From positions 372,001 to 436,000 of the forward strand of contig CP103033.1 of the NCBI GenBank assembly GCA_024752435.1: a stretch of DNA of 64,000 nucleotides. Direction: 5' to 3'. A model generated the notes under the pieces. It had not been told where the DNA came from. It made no database searches and saw nothing but the letters and a program-made list of their open reading frames with translations. Origin of the DNA: Allantophomopsis cytisporea. Lineage: Eukaryota > Ascomycota > Leotiomycetes > Phacidiales > Phacidiaceae. Position 1 is the stretch's first letter, and the number at the start of each line of letters is the position of its first letter. This document shows positions 42,524-53,639 of the stretch, one piece after another. Position numbers and translations under genes: made by a program.

Positions 42524-45500
42524 ATGTCTATTCCTTCCTATCTTCAAATTCAAAAGCTAGAAGGGACTTCTAATTATAGTACCTGGAAGCTAAGAATGAA
42601 AGCAGTCCTTATAAACCAAGATTTATAGGATATTACAATAGGAAGAGATATAAAGCCTGATATTTCCCTAAACTATAGGGGAGAAGGGGATACAACCCAA
42701 GATTTAAATGATTTTAGTACTATACATCTAGAATGGGTTAAAAAGAATGAAAAAGCCTATTCTTTTATCCTTTTAATGGTTAAGGATAATGTAGTACAAC
42801 TAGTGCAAGATATTACAGATGCTAGTCTACTTTGGGACAAACTAGAACAATTATATAGTATTTCAGGTTTTTCTGCAAGGTATATTCTACTTCAAAAGTT
42901 ATATGCTACAAGCTATAAAAAATCTGAAAATATTAATACCTATATTGAGAAGATAAAGGAATATTCCTTACAATTATCTCAAATGGGTACTAGTATCCCA
43001 GATTGGATTATAATTTCAATATTATTAAATAATCTTGGCCCCACTTTTGAAATCTAGACTCAACAGATTATACAACAAATAAGACAAGATTCTAGTATTA
43101 AACTAGATGATATACTACCTCAATTACTAGATGAGGATAGAAGAAAACAGGCTAAAGAGGACAATATTGCTCTTTATAGTAATAAAAGTACCTCTAAAAA
43201 GACTCCTAAGAAGTGTACCTATTGTAAAAAACTAGGTTACTTAGAAAAATACTGCTGGAATAAGAACCCTTACTTAAGAAATACCTCAAAAAATAGAAAA
43301 GAGGATAATATTTCAAAAAGGGATCAAGAGCTAGCATTAATAGCATATAATACACATATTACACATAATATGTGGGTTTTAGACTCAGGAGCTTCTCAAC
43401 ATATGTATAATAATAAGGAACTATTTATATCTCTTCAAAATACTTCCTTAAATATTACAACTGCAAATAATACATATATGCAAGCTATAGGAGTAGGTTT
43501 TGTTAGATTAACAGTAACTGCTAATAACACAAAGACTAATATAGTCTTAAATAATGTGTTATATATCCCTAACTTGTATATTAATCTACTATCAATCAAT
43601 TGTTTAGTAGATAAACAAGTTAAAGTGGAGTTCTTAAAAGATATATGTAATATTATCTATTTACCTACTTCTAAAATTATTGCAGAAGCAGTTAAAATAG
43701 ATAAATTATGTATATTAAATTTAAATGAGCCTAAAGCCTTAGTTGCTAAAGAAACACTTCAACTTTGGCAGAAAAGACTAGGTCATTTAAATTATAATAG
43801 CCTTAAATTATTACCTAAAATGGTAGAAGGCATTGAATTTAAAGATTTAAATACTCCAATTTGTGAACCTTGTATAGAAGGTAAACAAATAAAGAAAATA
43901 TCAAGAACTAAGCCAATTAAATCAAATTCTATTTTAGGGCTAGTTCATACAGATATTTGTAGTCCTATTATACCTACTACAATAGGGGGTAATAGATATA
44001 TAATCACCTTTATTGATGATTATACTAGATACTCATATATATATTGTATTAAGAATAAATCTGATACATATACAACATTCCTTTATTATAAAGCACTAGT
44101 AGAAAAGGAAACTAGTAGCCAAATAAAAGGAATAAGAGCAGATAATGGAGGAGAATACACATCTTCTAAATTTAAAGAATTCTGCTTAAAATCTGGTATA
44201 TCTATTCAATATACAGTCCCTTACACACCTGAGCAAAATGGTGTAGCAGAAAGGCTAAATCTTACCTTATTTAATAAGGTTAGATCAATTATATATGATA
44301 AACAACTCCCTAAAGAGCTTTGGGGTGAAATAATTACTACTTGTAATTATTTAAATAATATTAGTCCATATAAAGGCTTAAATAAGACTCCTTATAAGCT
44401 TTGGACTAATAAAAGACCTAATATATATAATTTATATGTAATAGGTTCTACTGCCTACTCTAAAATACCTATACAAAAACTAGGTAAATTAGATAGTAGA
44501 TCAGAAAAAATGTTACTAGTTGGATATGAAGCTAGTAATATTTATAGGCTCTATAATCCTAAAACTAAGAAGATTATAAGAGCTAGAGATGTTATATTCA
44601 ATGAATATAACACTAAAAATGAGTCAGAAGAATCTAATATTATAGATATATCCTCTAACTCTGAAAATAATGTATATCCTAGTATTTATAATGACTTTAT
44701 ACCTCAAAGGGGGTTAGATGCTCAGAATAAAACTAGTAATACACATTATATAACAGAAGTATCTAATTCTCCTAAGGAGGAGGATTATAATACTAATTTA
44801 GAAGATATATCTATTAATACATCTTTAAATAAGGATATAGAATCTGACTCTGAAGACCCTATTGCTATTCTACCTACTAGAGAAGAATATAACTCTAGAT
44901 ATGCATTAACTGCTATAAAAGAAGAACCTTATTCTTATAAAGAAGCAATACAGTCACTTTATAAAGATAAGTAGCTAGAAGCTATGCAAAAAGAAATAGA
45001 CTCTTTAAAAGAGAATAATACCTGGTCAATTATACCTAGGTCTAAAGCTATTTCTAAACCTTTAAAAGGTAGATGGGTCTTTAAAATTAAAAGAGGGCTA
45101 AATAATGAAATTATTAAATATAAGGCTAGGTGGGTAGTAAAAGGTTTTCAACAACAATATAAAGTTGATTATAATGAAACCTTTGCTACTGTTGTTAAAC
45201 CTATGACTTATAAAATAATTCTAGCCCTAGCTACTTCTTATAACTTAGAAGTAGAACAAATAGATGTAATTACTGCCTTTTTATATGCAGAATTACAAGA
45301 AGATGTTTATATAGAACAACCTACAGGTTTTACAGATAAAAATTATAATAATATCTGTAAATTAAATAAAGCTCTATATGGCCTAAAACAGGCACCTAGA
45401 GAGTGGTATAATATACTATCTAACTTCCTAAAAGACCTAGGATTTGAAAGACTAGAATCAGATTACTCAGTCTTTGTAAATCAAGGGATAATTGTTGCAA

Positions 45501-46480
45501 TATATGTAGATGATCTACTAATAGTTGGATCAGATACACATAATATTGCTCAATTAAAGCTAAAACTGTTAAATAAATTTAAAATGACAGATTTAGGCCC
45601 TATCTATCACTACCTAGGAATGGAAGTTATAAGAGATAGAGAAAAGAGTACACTTATATTAAACCAAACTATATACTTAACAGAAGTATTAAAAAGGTTT
45701 AATATGTATAATTCTAAAAGTGTATCTACTCCTATAGATCCTGGTCTACTACTACAAAAATCAAATATACAAGCTCCTATAGAAGATATAAAATATTTTC
45801 AATCAGCTATAGGAAGCTTAATGTATGCAATGTTAGAAACTAGGCCAGATATAGCATATGCAGTTGCTAAATTAAGCCAATTTGCCTCTAACCCTAATAA
45901 AATACATATTAAAGCATTAAAACATTTGCTTAGATATATAAGGGGAACATTACACTATGGTCTTCATTACTCCAATAAGAGTATAATTAAAGACTCAGAT
46001 ACACATAATATAACTCTTTTAGAGTATTCAGATGCAAATTGGGGAGGAGACCTTGAAAATAGAAAATCAACTGGAGGTTATTTATTCTATTTAAATAATA
46101 ACCTTATAAGCTGGTCTTCTAAAAAGCAAAATACAACTGCTTTATCTTCTTGTGAGGCTAAATATATGGCTTTAACACAAGCAACAAAAGAATGTATATA
46201 GTTAAAAAGGTTACTAGCAGAATTACAATATCCTACTAAAATACCAATTATATTAGAGGATAACCAATCTGCAATAGCCTTAGCTAAGAACCCAGAATTC
46301 CATAATAAGGTTAAACATATTGATATTCAATATCATTTTATTAGGGAGAAAATCAACTTAAAGGAAGTTATAGTTGATTATATCCAAACTAATAAAATGG
46401 CTGCAGATAGCCTTACTAAGCCTCTATCTAGGATTAAATTTCTAGAATTTGTTAAAATGCTTAGAATGTATACATTTTAA
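42524..46480 (+). pseudogene. copia gag-pol, one frame with four TAG stops
   Basis: One reading frame of 1,319 codons without any indel: Gag (start MSIPSYLQIQKLEG), a zinc-knuckle-like CTYCKKLGYLEKYC (about residues 230-243), protease WVLDSGASQHM, GAG-pre-integrase LWQKRLGHLNYNSL with downstream C-x2-C, integrase core with D-D-E residues (HTDICSP, RADNGGEY, EQNGVAER), reverse transcriptase with AIYVDDLLIVG, and RNase H (EYSDANWGGD, SSCEAKYMAL, KHIDIQYHFIREKI). Stops are TAG at codons 35 (42626), 178 (43055), 817 (44972) and 1226 (46199); each falls where related proteins have Trp (L-W-DI, I-W-TQ, W-LEAM, I-W-LKRL). The zinc knuckle has Tyr where the CCHC His should be, which would also disable it. 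All arginine codons are AGA or AGG, and no CGN is used. Confidence 0.9.
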
Positions 46481-46495
46481 GCTAATATAACAATT

Positions 46496-46504
46496 AAGGG
46501 GGAG
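46496..46504 (+). other. Polypurine tract
   Basis: AAGGGGGAG directly abuts the TG of the 3' LTR, the standard position for the plus-strand DNA primer of LTR retroelements. Confidence 0.85.
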
Positions 46505-46888
46505 TGTTGGAAGTTAATTGATATATTAGCTTCTAGAATGCTCTAGAATACTATAGAACCTTATAGAAACCTTTAGAAGACTATTACTAATAGCTTCTTC
46601 TACTTGTTTCTATAAGCTTCTATATATTACTAATTATAGAATACTATAGAATACTATAGAAGATTGATTTTTAATCAATGATATAATAAGGATCCTTCTA
46701 GAATCCTTACTAGAATGTATATATACCTAGCTATAGTCCTTCCTTAGATCAGTAGAAGCAAGCAACAGAATCAACAATTATATTATATATATCTATACAC
46801 TTCCTACTCAATTGATTCTTTAATACACATCTTTTATATATAAGTGCTTCCCTCTATATAAAAGACCTTGCTTCCAACCTCTACTTCA
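46505..46888 (+). repeat. 3' LTR of copia element
   Basis: 384-bp repeat matching the 5' LTR except at six positions. It ends ...CTACTTCA, and a long inverted repeat begins one or two bases later. Confidence 0.92.
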
Positions 46889-46889
46889 A

Positions 46890-47805
46890 TAGTAATATAG
46901 GTTGGTTTTAGTAATTTTCAAGTATTGTAGCTCTATACTGCTAGTTTACAACTTTTTAAACTATATTTTAGACTAATATAGGTATAACAAGGTATCTAAT
47001 TAAAGATTAATGTATAATCTATCGAAATAGAGTATATTCTTCTGAATTAGAGAGTATTTGGTTGTTCTGGTAGGAATTATATTGGGTTAGTCTTCTTTTA
47101 GCCTAGTACTAAAGAGTTGACTCTAGTACTTAAAAGTACTGTACAATAGCATATATTAAATCAAATTGATGTATATTAAGTACATTTATTGCGTCAGAGA
47201 ATACTCTTTTGTATAATATATTAGCTAAATTGATTAAAGTATTAGTTGTAGAGTTATATTCAATTGAAGTAATACAAGGAAGTTGATATAGTAGAAAGTA
47301 TATTGCTTTAAGTACTACATCGGTTTAAAGGAGGGCACGTTATATAAATTATATTAACTTACTATTTATATATTTAATTATAGTTAATATAACCTCTTTT
47401 AAAGTAGTATAGTTATACTAATATTAATACTATACTTCTAACTTTAATTAAGTACAACTCTATAACTACTACTTCAATCAACTTGACTAATATACTAAAT
47501 AAAAGTACTATTTCTAATATAATTAATATACTCAAAATATATAAATTCAACTCTATTTAAGCTATAGTATAGTATTTCTAAGTCTTTAGGTTAATTCTTT
47601 AGTACTACTAGGCTAAAAAAAGACCAACCTAATATAATTCCTACTAGAACAACTAAATACTCTCTAATTTAGAAGAATATATATTAATATTCTATTAGAT
47701 ACTTTATTATACTTATATTAGTTAAATATATAGTTTAAAAAGTTGTAAACTAGTAGTATAGAGCTATAATATTTAAAAACGACTAAAACCAACATATATT
47801 ACTAC
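46890..47805. repeat. Large palindromic element (second inverted repeat family)
   Basis: The left arm (about 46890-47360) and right arm (about 47375-47805) are inverted copies. The left start TAGTAATATAGGTTGGTTTT pairs with the right end AAAACCAACATATATTACTA; GTTTACAACTTTTTAAACTA pairs exactly; GAATTAGAGAGTATTTGGTT pairs with AACTAAATACTCTCTAATTT. Arms are about 430-470 bp with a very short centre. The right arm is more AT-rich than the left (C/G in the left is often T/A in the right), so decay is asymmetric. It encodes nothing and differs in sequence from the foldback copies A and B. Confidence 0.8.
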
Positions 47806-48003
47806 TAACTATTAATAATAAGTAGCTCTATAGATTTTAAAAACAATATTCTATTTTTGAAGGACTATATTTATTTTAAATTAATACTAGTTAATATAAA
47901 AGAGCAAATATTATATATATAAAGCTATAGTTTAATATATTTTACTACTTCTTCTAAGAATATAAATATAATCTTGAAAATATATATAATAATATACTTT
48001 ATA

Positions 48004-48748
48004 GAAAACTAGTATATTAGTTAAAGCAATATATTTTCGATATTTTGAGTTAAATTGACTATAACTCTATGTATACTAGTCCAAATTAGGTAGGGAGATA
48101 GACTATTACTCTTTAGCTTCTGCCCTATTAATATATAAGCTTTATACTAATTATATACTATTATACTAATTATATACTATTATACTAATTATATACTATT
48201 ATACTAAGTTATACTTATTTTTAGAATACCTTTATTTTCTATCTTTCTTGCTTTTGTAAAAGCTTTTAGCTAGCTATATATAGATTGTTTTATATATAGC
48301 TATAGCTACTAGAATATAATAACTCTATATATAAGTTTTATAACTATTTATAATTGCTCTAACTAAAATTATTAGAAGTTTTAGTAAAAACCAAGTAATT
48401 TTTCAAGCTGTATACTATATCTCTATTTAAAAGCTATATAACTATAAATCCAGCTTATATACAAAGTCTTCTAGCTTTAATAAATCTATATATACAACAA
48501 CTTATATACAGCTAGTTAAAAGTACTTAGAAAGTAGAAGAGAAGTTAAATATAAAAGCTTACTGAAATCAAGTATAACTTGGTATAATAGTGTTTAATTA
48601 GTATAAAGCTTATACATTTAATATAGAAGAAGCTAAAGAGTAATAGTCTATCTCCTAGCCTTAATTAGGACTAGTAGATATAGAGTTATAATAAAATATT
48701 GACAAAATATTGGAATTTTGTATTGCTTTGGCTAATATACTAGTTTTT
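48004..48748. repeat. Foldback element, copy B
   Basis: Same orientation as copy A, offset 7,953-7,954 bp. From TTTTCGATATTTT (48034) to GCTAATATACT (48741) it matches 40081-40787 with one substitution and one single-T insertion that I could find. The ends differ: copy B starts AAAACTAGTATATTAGTTAAAGC while copy A has the CCGGCGCATTAGCCGAAGC version. Inverted arms as in copy A. Confidence 0.85.
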
Positions 48749-49831
48749 TATATATTATATTATAGTAAAGTTGGTATTGTTAAAACTATATAGCTTATAG
48801 TAAAGTTATATTATAACAAAACTACAAACATTAATAGCTACTAGAGTATTAGCCCTATATATTCTACTATTCCTTCTTATTATATAAAGTTATAGTTAGT
48901 AGTTATATTAAAGAGGCATTGCTATATACATTAGTAAAATTACACATTGAAAATTCAGTTATAACTATGTAGAATTCCTCTATGCTAAGGCTATAATTCA
49001 CAATAGTATAGAACCTATGAAGTATCAATAAAAAGTAATAACTAACATATTAAGTAAAAGAATAGATGAATAAAGAAGACCTAGAGACTTACGTGGTAGA
49101 GAAAGTGAAATATATCGCAGCTTCGATGAGATATATTAAACAGACAACAATAAATTTTTAGTAGCCTTAGCATATCGAGGGATAATCTCCGTCCTGAACA
49201 TATAAAATGATAGAGCAAAAAATCATGTGATCGAAGAAAATGAGAATATATATTCATTAACATTGCTGCGAGGTTGAGACATATATTTTCAAGGGTGCAG
49301 CCAAAAAATAAACAAAAACACTAGTTTCGGTATAACTAGAGATAAGTCCGTCTAGCAACGTTATAAAATTCCCGAAGAGAGCTTGTTGCAGGATTTAAAC
49401 CACATATTGTAAGCCAGATATGCATTCGTCTAAACACACATAACGTTAGATAAAAGAACACCTTCCTCTATGACAAGTTAATAATGTTTGAGAAGAGGGC
49501 CATAGAGAGTTCTGCCTATTTATCCACAGATGAAAGTACAATACATCCAATGAATATAATATAAATAGAATCCGATTAAAGCACTGCGGTATAATTGCCA
49601 TTTAAGTACTACCTAGGGTTGCGTAACGAAGACAAGTATATATAACTGAGAATCAGTTCTGTCTATCAAAAGCGAATAATCTTAAAAAAAGAAACATCAA
49701 GGACAAACGCCTACCAGTTTCTAGGTATATATAATATTCTCATATGGATCATTTCGAACGCTCGAACCTTTACTAATGCCTAATTCAAACAATGTAATGT
49801 AACTGCGCCATTAAATGCTACATGTGAGACA
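48749..49831. other. Right border of the repeat island and AP-3 delta 3' flank
   Basis: About 1.1 kb. AT-rich to about 49260, then composition returns to normal. A 60-codon minus frame at 49081-49263 has no domain. No gene seen. Confidence 0.4.
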
Positions 49832-52800
49832 TTATTCTGTTACCTCAGTCACAACAGCAACATTGATCTCGGCGTCGTTACTCAGAGCTGCCTTTGGCTT
49901 CTTCTTCTTCTTCTTAGTTGACTCACCAACTTGATCTCCCTCTATAACCGCAGTCTTCTTTTTCTTCGGTTTGACTATAGCCTCGCCATCTGTAGCCTTG
50001 GCCTTTTTCTTTGCTTTCTTTTTCACGATAATACCTTCTGGTGGGACCCCTTGAGCTGTCTGTATGCGCTCATTTGCACGTTGCATTTCCAAGCGCAATC
50101 GCTCGACTTCTTTCATTGCCTTGGCCATATCAGCCTCTTCTTTCTGTCGACGCTCATAATCCCATGGTGGATCTGCATTATCGTCGCTATTTGCTTCGAG
50201 AGAAAAGGCACCAATATGACTTGAGTCGACTTGCAATAGTGACTGCTTGCCCTTACCCGAAAGTCTAGTGGTGCGATTGCCTTCTTGCTCAATGATAGAG
50301 GTCGCAGAAACACCATCAAGTGTTTCGTCAGGAGCAATCTGAATCTTCTGACGTGTCTTCTTCGGTTTTCGTGCCTTTGTTGTATGCAACTGCTCTGATG
50401 TGGTGCCGACCTTTTCCAGATCGAGTTGCATAATCGGAATGGCATCGATATCGAGATCTTGTCCGTTGTTGCTTTTGAGGATGTTGTGCAACGGAGTCGA
50501 GGTACCGGAGCTGTTTTCTGTGGTGGCAATATAGAAAGGATCATCTTTGTTTCTCTCTCGTCGCTCAGCCTTTCTACGGGCAATGATATCAGGATCGAGG
50601 TAGGATTCATCGTTATGCTGTTGATAAGATGTTGATGAGTTGTCGTCTTTCTCAGCAAGACGATTTATAGCGGGCTCTGTAGACATGGGCGCTTGTTGTT
50701 GGTGATGGTAGAAAGCTTCAAATTCGTCCCTGTCAATGTCATCCATGACAGACGAATCTGCAGCGTAAAGAAGCTCAGCAAGACTGGAATTTATTGGCTG
50801 ATCCAAGTCTAGTTTTGATGGCATTGGAACATTTTTCTGTGCTCCAACAGCAACCGAATTCAGCTCCTGCCCAGCAAACAGTGAGGGAATTGCCTGTGTC
50901 AATAACAAAGGTGCATCCTGGTCTTCACTATCATTTGATACGTCTTGACCAGAGGTTGCCTCTGCTGCTAATTTGAGGAGTTCGAGGAACTCTACAGACC
51001 TTTCCTGCACCTCAAGGTCCGGATGAGCCGACATAGGTTCTAATACATGGATAATCCGGGCCATCATTAAAGACATCATTGTCTTTCTCTCTGGTGTCCA
51101 TGATCTCTGATCATCACCGCACATCAAAGCAAAAACCTTCGTGAGCGCCTGCAAATAAACAGCAAGCCACTCGGAATTTGTCGATATCCTGCTGATGTGT
51201 AACAAGGCTGTCAAGGCATCATTGGGGGAAGAAAGGTGCAATGCGTATTCACCAACAATCCAGGCTGCAGATCGCAATGCACCTTTACCAACATTTGACT
51301 GAAGCCCCGAATGTCCCTCACCAGCAATAATGATTTCTTCTGCTGCTCTGGTTGCGGTTGGTCTAATAGCCTTGACCTTGACAGCAACGTTACGCAGTTC
51401 ATCACCAATTCGCTCCGAAACATCCCAAATTCCACTGGAACTTTCTCTTCCGTCATTGGTCGCCGAAACGGGAGCACTGCGGATGAGCTGAACGAGAATG
51501 TCGATGTACCAATCGAAATCGACAAGATAGCTGTAGTTGTTGGAGGAGCACATGTCTAGGATTCGCCCGATAACATCAATCTTATATTCCTCAGTCAGAG
51601 GGAGTTCTTTGTTGGATGCTTTGTCCAGCTTGATTTCCATCTCGGGACTTTCATCATCTGAATTCGAGACTGATTCGAAACCAAGAGCCGCATTTCCAGA
51701 AGTTTGTGTATTTGATGTAGAGTTCCGTAGCTGGCGCATTAATCTGCCGACAATGGACATTAGATTGTCACTACTAACCATACCGACTACAAGATCAAGG
51801 GCTCGTAGTCGTATTGACATGTCTGCGCTGTCTATACATTCCATGATTACATCTTCCTGCTGGGCGACTAGATATGGATGAGTCAAGACTATCTTGTTAA
51901 ATGCGAGCAGTGCGACGTATTTCACTACCATAGGTTAATGATTGTGGCTTGAGTCAGTGGACCACCGTCACTTACAATTTGGATCACCTTCAACCATTAT
52001 CATACCACGGAGTTTGCTCACACATAGTGTAGCTATCTCCTGACCACCAGCCGACTCATCAGCACTGTCAAGGATGCCACCTTGAATGATACCATTGATA
52101 CATTCGTATAGAAGAGACATCGCCGGTGTTGTCCGAATAATTGTCGTTAATGGAGGAAGGAGTTTTCTAACAAGACGTGGCTCTAGAGGAGTCAAAGTAG
52201 CAAACTAGGTTCAGATGTTAGTAACTTGTGCGATAACATAAACTCCGTGGTTTACGGACAAGTTTGATCAACTTTATTGCCATCCAATTATTACCACTGT
52301 CAACTAGGAGCTCAAATAGTCGTGGAGCAAGAGGGAGAAAATCTTGAGGTCTCCTCCATCCCAATTCACACACAACATTGACTATGGCTGCAGTAACACT
52401 TGAATCCTCATTCTCATCCATGAGTCGTTCCTTTATTTTTGGCCATGCTGGACGTAAGGTCTCAGGATAGACAAGTGCTAACCGATATAGCGTGACTATT
52501 GTCTTTTTTCTTATAGTTGGATTTGAGTGCGTGAGGCGTGGTAAGAGGTCTGAAAGTACAGACATGGCTAACGAAGACGTGATAACATGAGGCAATGCGT
52601 TGATCGGTAGAGCCATAGTTGATTGAGAAGTAGACGAGAGATCCTGTGTACTAGGTTAGTATCCTACATTCAGACCATGATCGAAATGGCTGTCATACCT
52701 TTTTCAGTAGGTTGGTTGCCAGCATCAGAACCTCCGTATCAGGGCGGAAACTTTGAACTGCGCCCAGATAACCCACGCGCTTTTGTAGATATTTCGGCGA

Positions 52801-53130
52801 GGACATGACTTCCAGAACATGGAAGGACGCCCAAGACATATCGTGCCCAAACATTTCCAAATAAACGAGCTTCAGAAGTGCCGTGGCCTTCACGTCTATT
52901 GCAGAATTCTTGTTAGTAAAATGGAGAGTGGGTTTTTTAAGAGTTGTGTACCCATATCGGCCCCTCGGATTTCTGCGCGGCATTCTTTCAAACTGTTCTG
53001 TATATATTCCTTTTCGTTGCCCTTGTGGTTTCTCAGGCCCCGGATGAGGTCATATAACGATTTTTCGAACCTTCGACAAATCAGTACAGTCAAGCTTCTG
53101 GATCCGGTGTTTGCGACAATTCACATACAT
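49832..53130 (-). CDS. apl5: AP-3 adaptor complex subunit delta
   Basis: Large delta subunit of the AP-3 clathrin-type adaptor, which sorts cargo from Golgi/endosomes to the vacuole. Six coding exons on the minus strand: 53130-53129 (AT only), 53070-52952, 52895-52699, 52643-52260, 52204-51976 and 51924-49832; introns 51-58 bp; 1,007 aa. The start codon is split: exon 1 supplies AT, and exon 2 starts G-TTC-GAA, giving MFEKSLYDLIRGLRNHKG, exactly the expected N-terminus. No in-frame ATG exists otherwise before a stop. The adaptin trunk (about residues 1-560) contains ALLKLVYLEMFGHDMSWASF, SSPKYLQKRVGYL and ALLAFNKIVLTHP. The C-terminal hinge is acidic/Ser-rich and ends in a lysine-rich tail (several KKKKK-like runs). 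An EMC2 gene is divergent upstream. Confidence 0.92.
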
Positions 53131-53639
53131 TTTGCGGAGAGGTCGAATACAAGAGCTGCCTGCGCTCCAATGCACGTGGTGATGGGAAGACTTATGTCCA
53201 GATCAGTCGCGGTTCGCTGAAGGAGTAAAGCCGGACATGATCAAGAGAGGGATATTGGATATGTTGTATAGTCGTGTGCTCTAGATTATAGCATGAGGTA
53301 CGATTTCCCAGGGAGCTACCTTGAAGTCCCCCCACTAGTATTACCTTACCTGCGTCTACCCGACACGCCTGAGTGAACTGCGCTGCATCATCGATATTGG
53401 CCTATGATATTAGGCAGAAGTCTGGGAAGATAGGTAAAGGTACCTAGCTCAAGCCAAGCTGCTCTCCAGTACCTGATAAGCAAGCTCAACCTCATACATT
53501 ATTACACCTTACAGTCTCATTCATTTGGAATTTGTACTATACCCAGCAACGAATGAACAACTCGAATCGTTGTCTAAATTTTCGACAGTCACACCATCGA
53601 TCTCAATTCCAGGACAACGTGGAATAACTTCGAATCATC
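53131..53639. promoter_or_regulatory. Divergent promoter of AP-3 delta and EMC2
   Basis: About 510 bp between the two start regions. It includes the AP-3 delta leader directly before the split ATG, and a CTAGGTTAGGTA/TACCTTACC-type element near 53340-53450. No TATA box is obvious. Shared regulation is inferred from layout only. Confidence 0.45.

Larger units (their letters stand above)
41942..46888 (+). mobile_element. Ty1/copia LTR retrotransposon, near-complete, non-autonomous by stops
   Basis: 4,947-bp element: 5' LTR 41942-42325, primer-binding site 42329-42343, single-frame gag-pol 42524-46480, polypurine tract 46496-46504, 3' LTR 46505-46888. Both LTRs are 384 bp, start TGTTGGAAG, carry the inverted CTTCCAAC near their ends, finish in CA, and differ at only six positions (about 98.4% identity), so insertion was recent in evolutionary terms. 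Domain order (protease, integrase, reverse transcriptase, RNase H) is copia-type. No 5-bp target-site duplication is visible (GATTT before, ATAGT after). Composition is very AT-rich with only one CpG. Four in-frame TAG codons block translation of a complete polyprotein. Confidence 0.93.

Noticed and set aside
51925..51975. MVV start just upstream of exon 6 of AP-3 delta
   Set aside because: It lies inside an intron (GTAAGT...GGTAG); splicing restores the family sequence PNLKYVALLAFNK.
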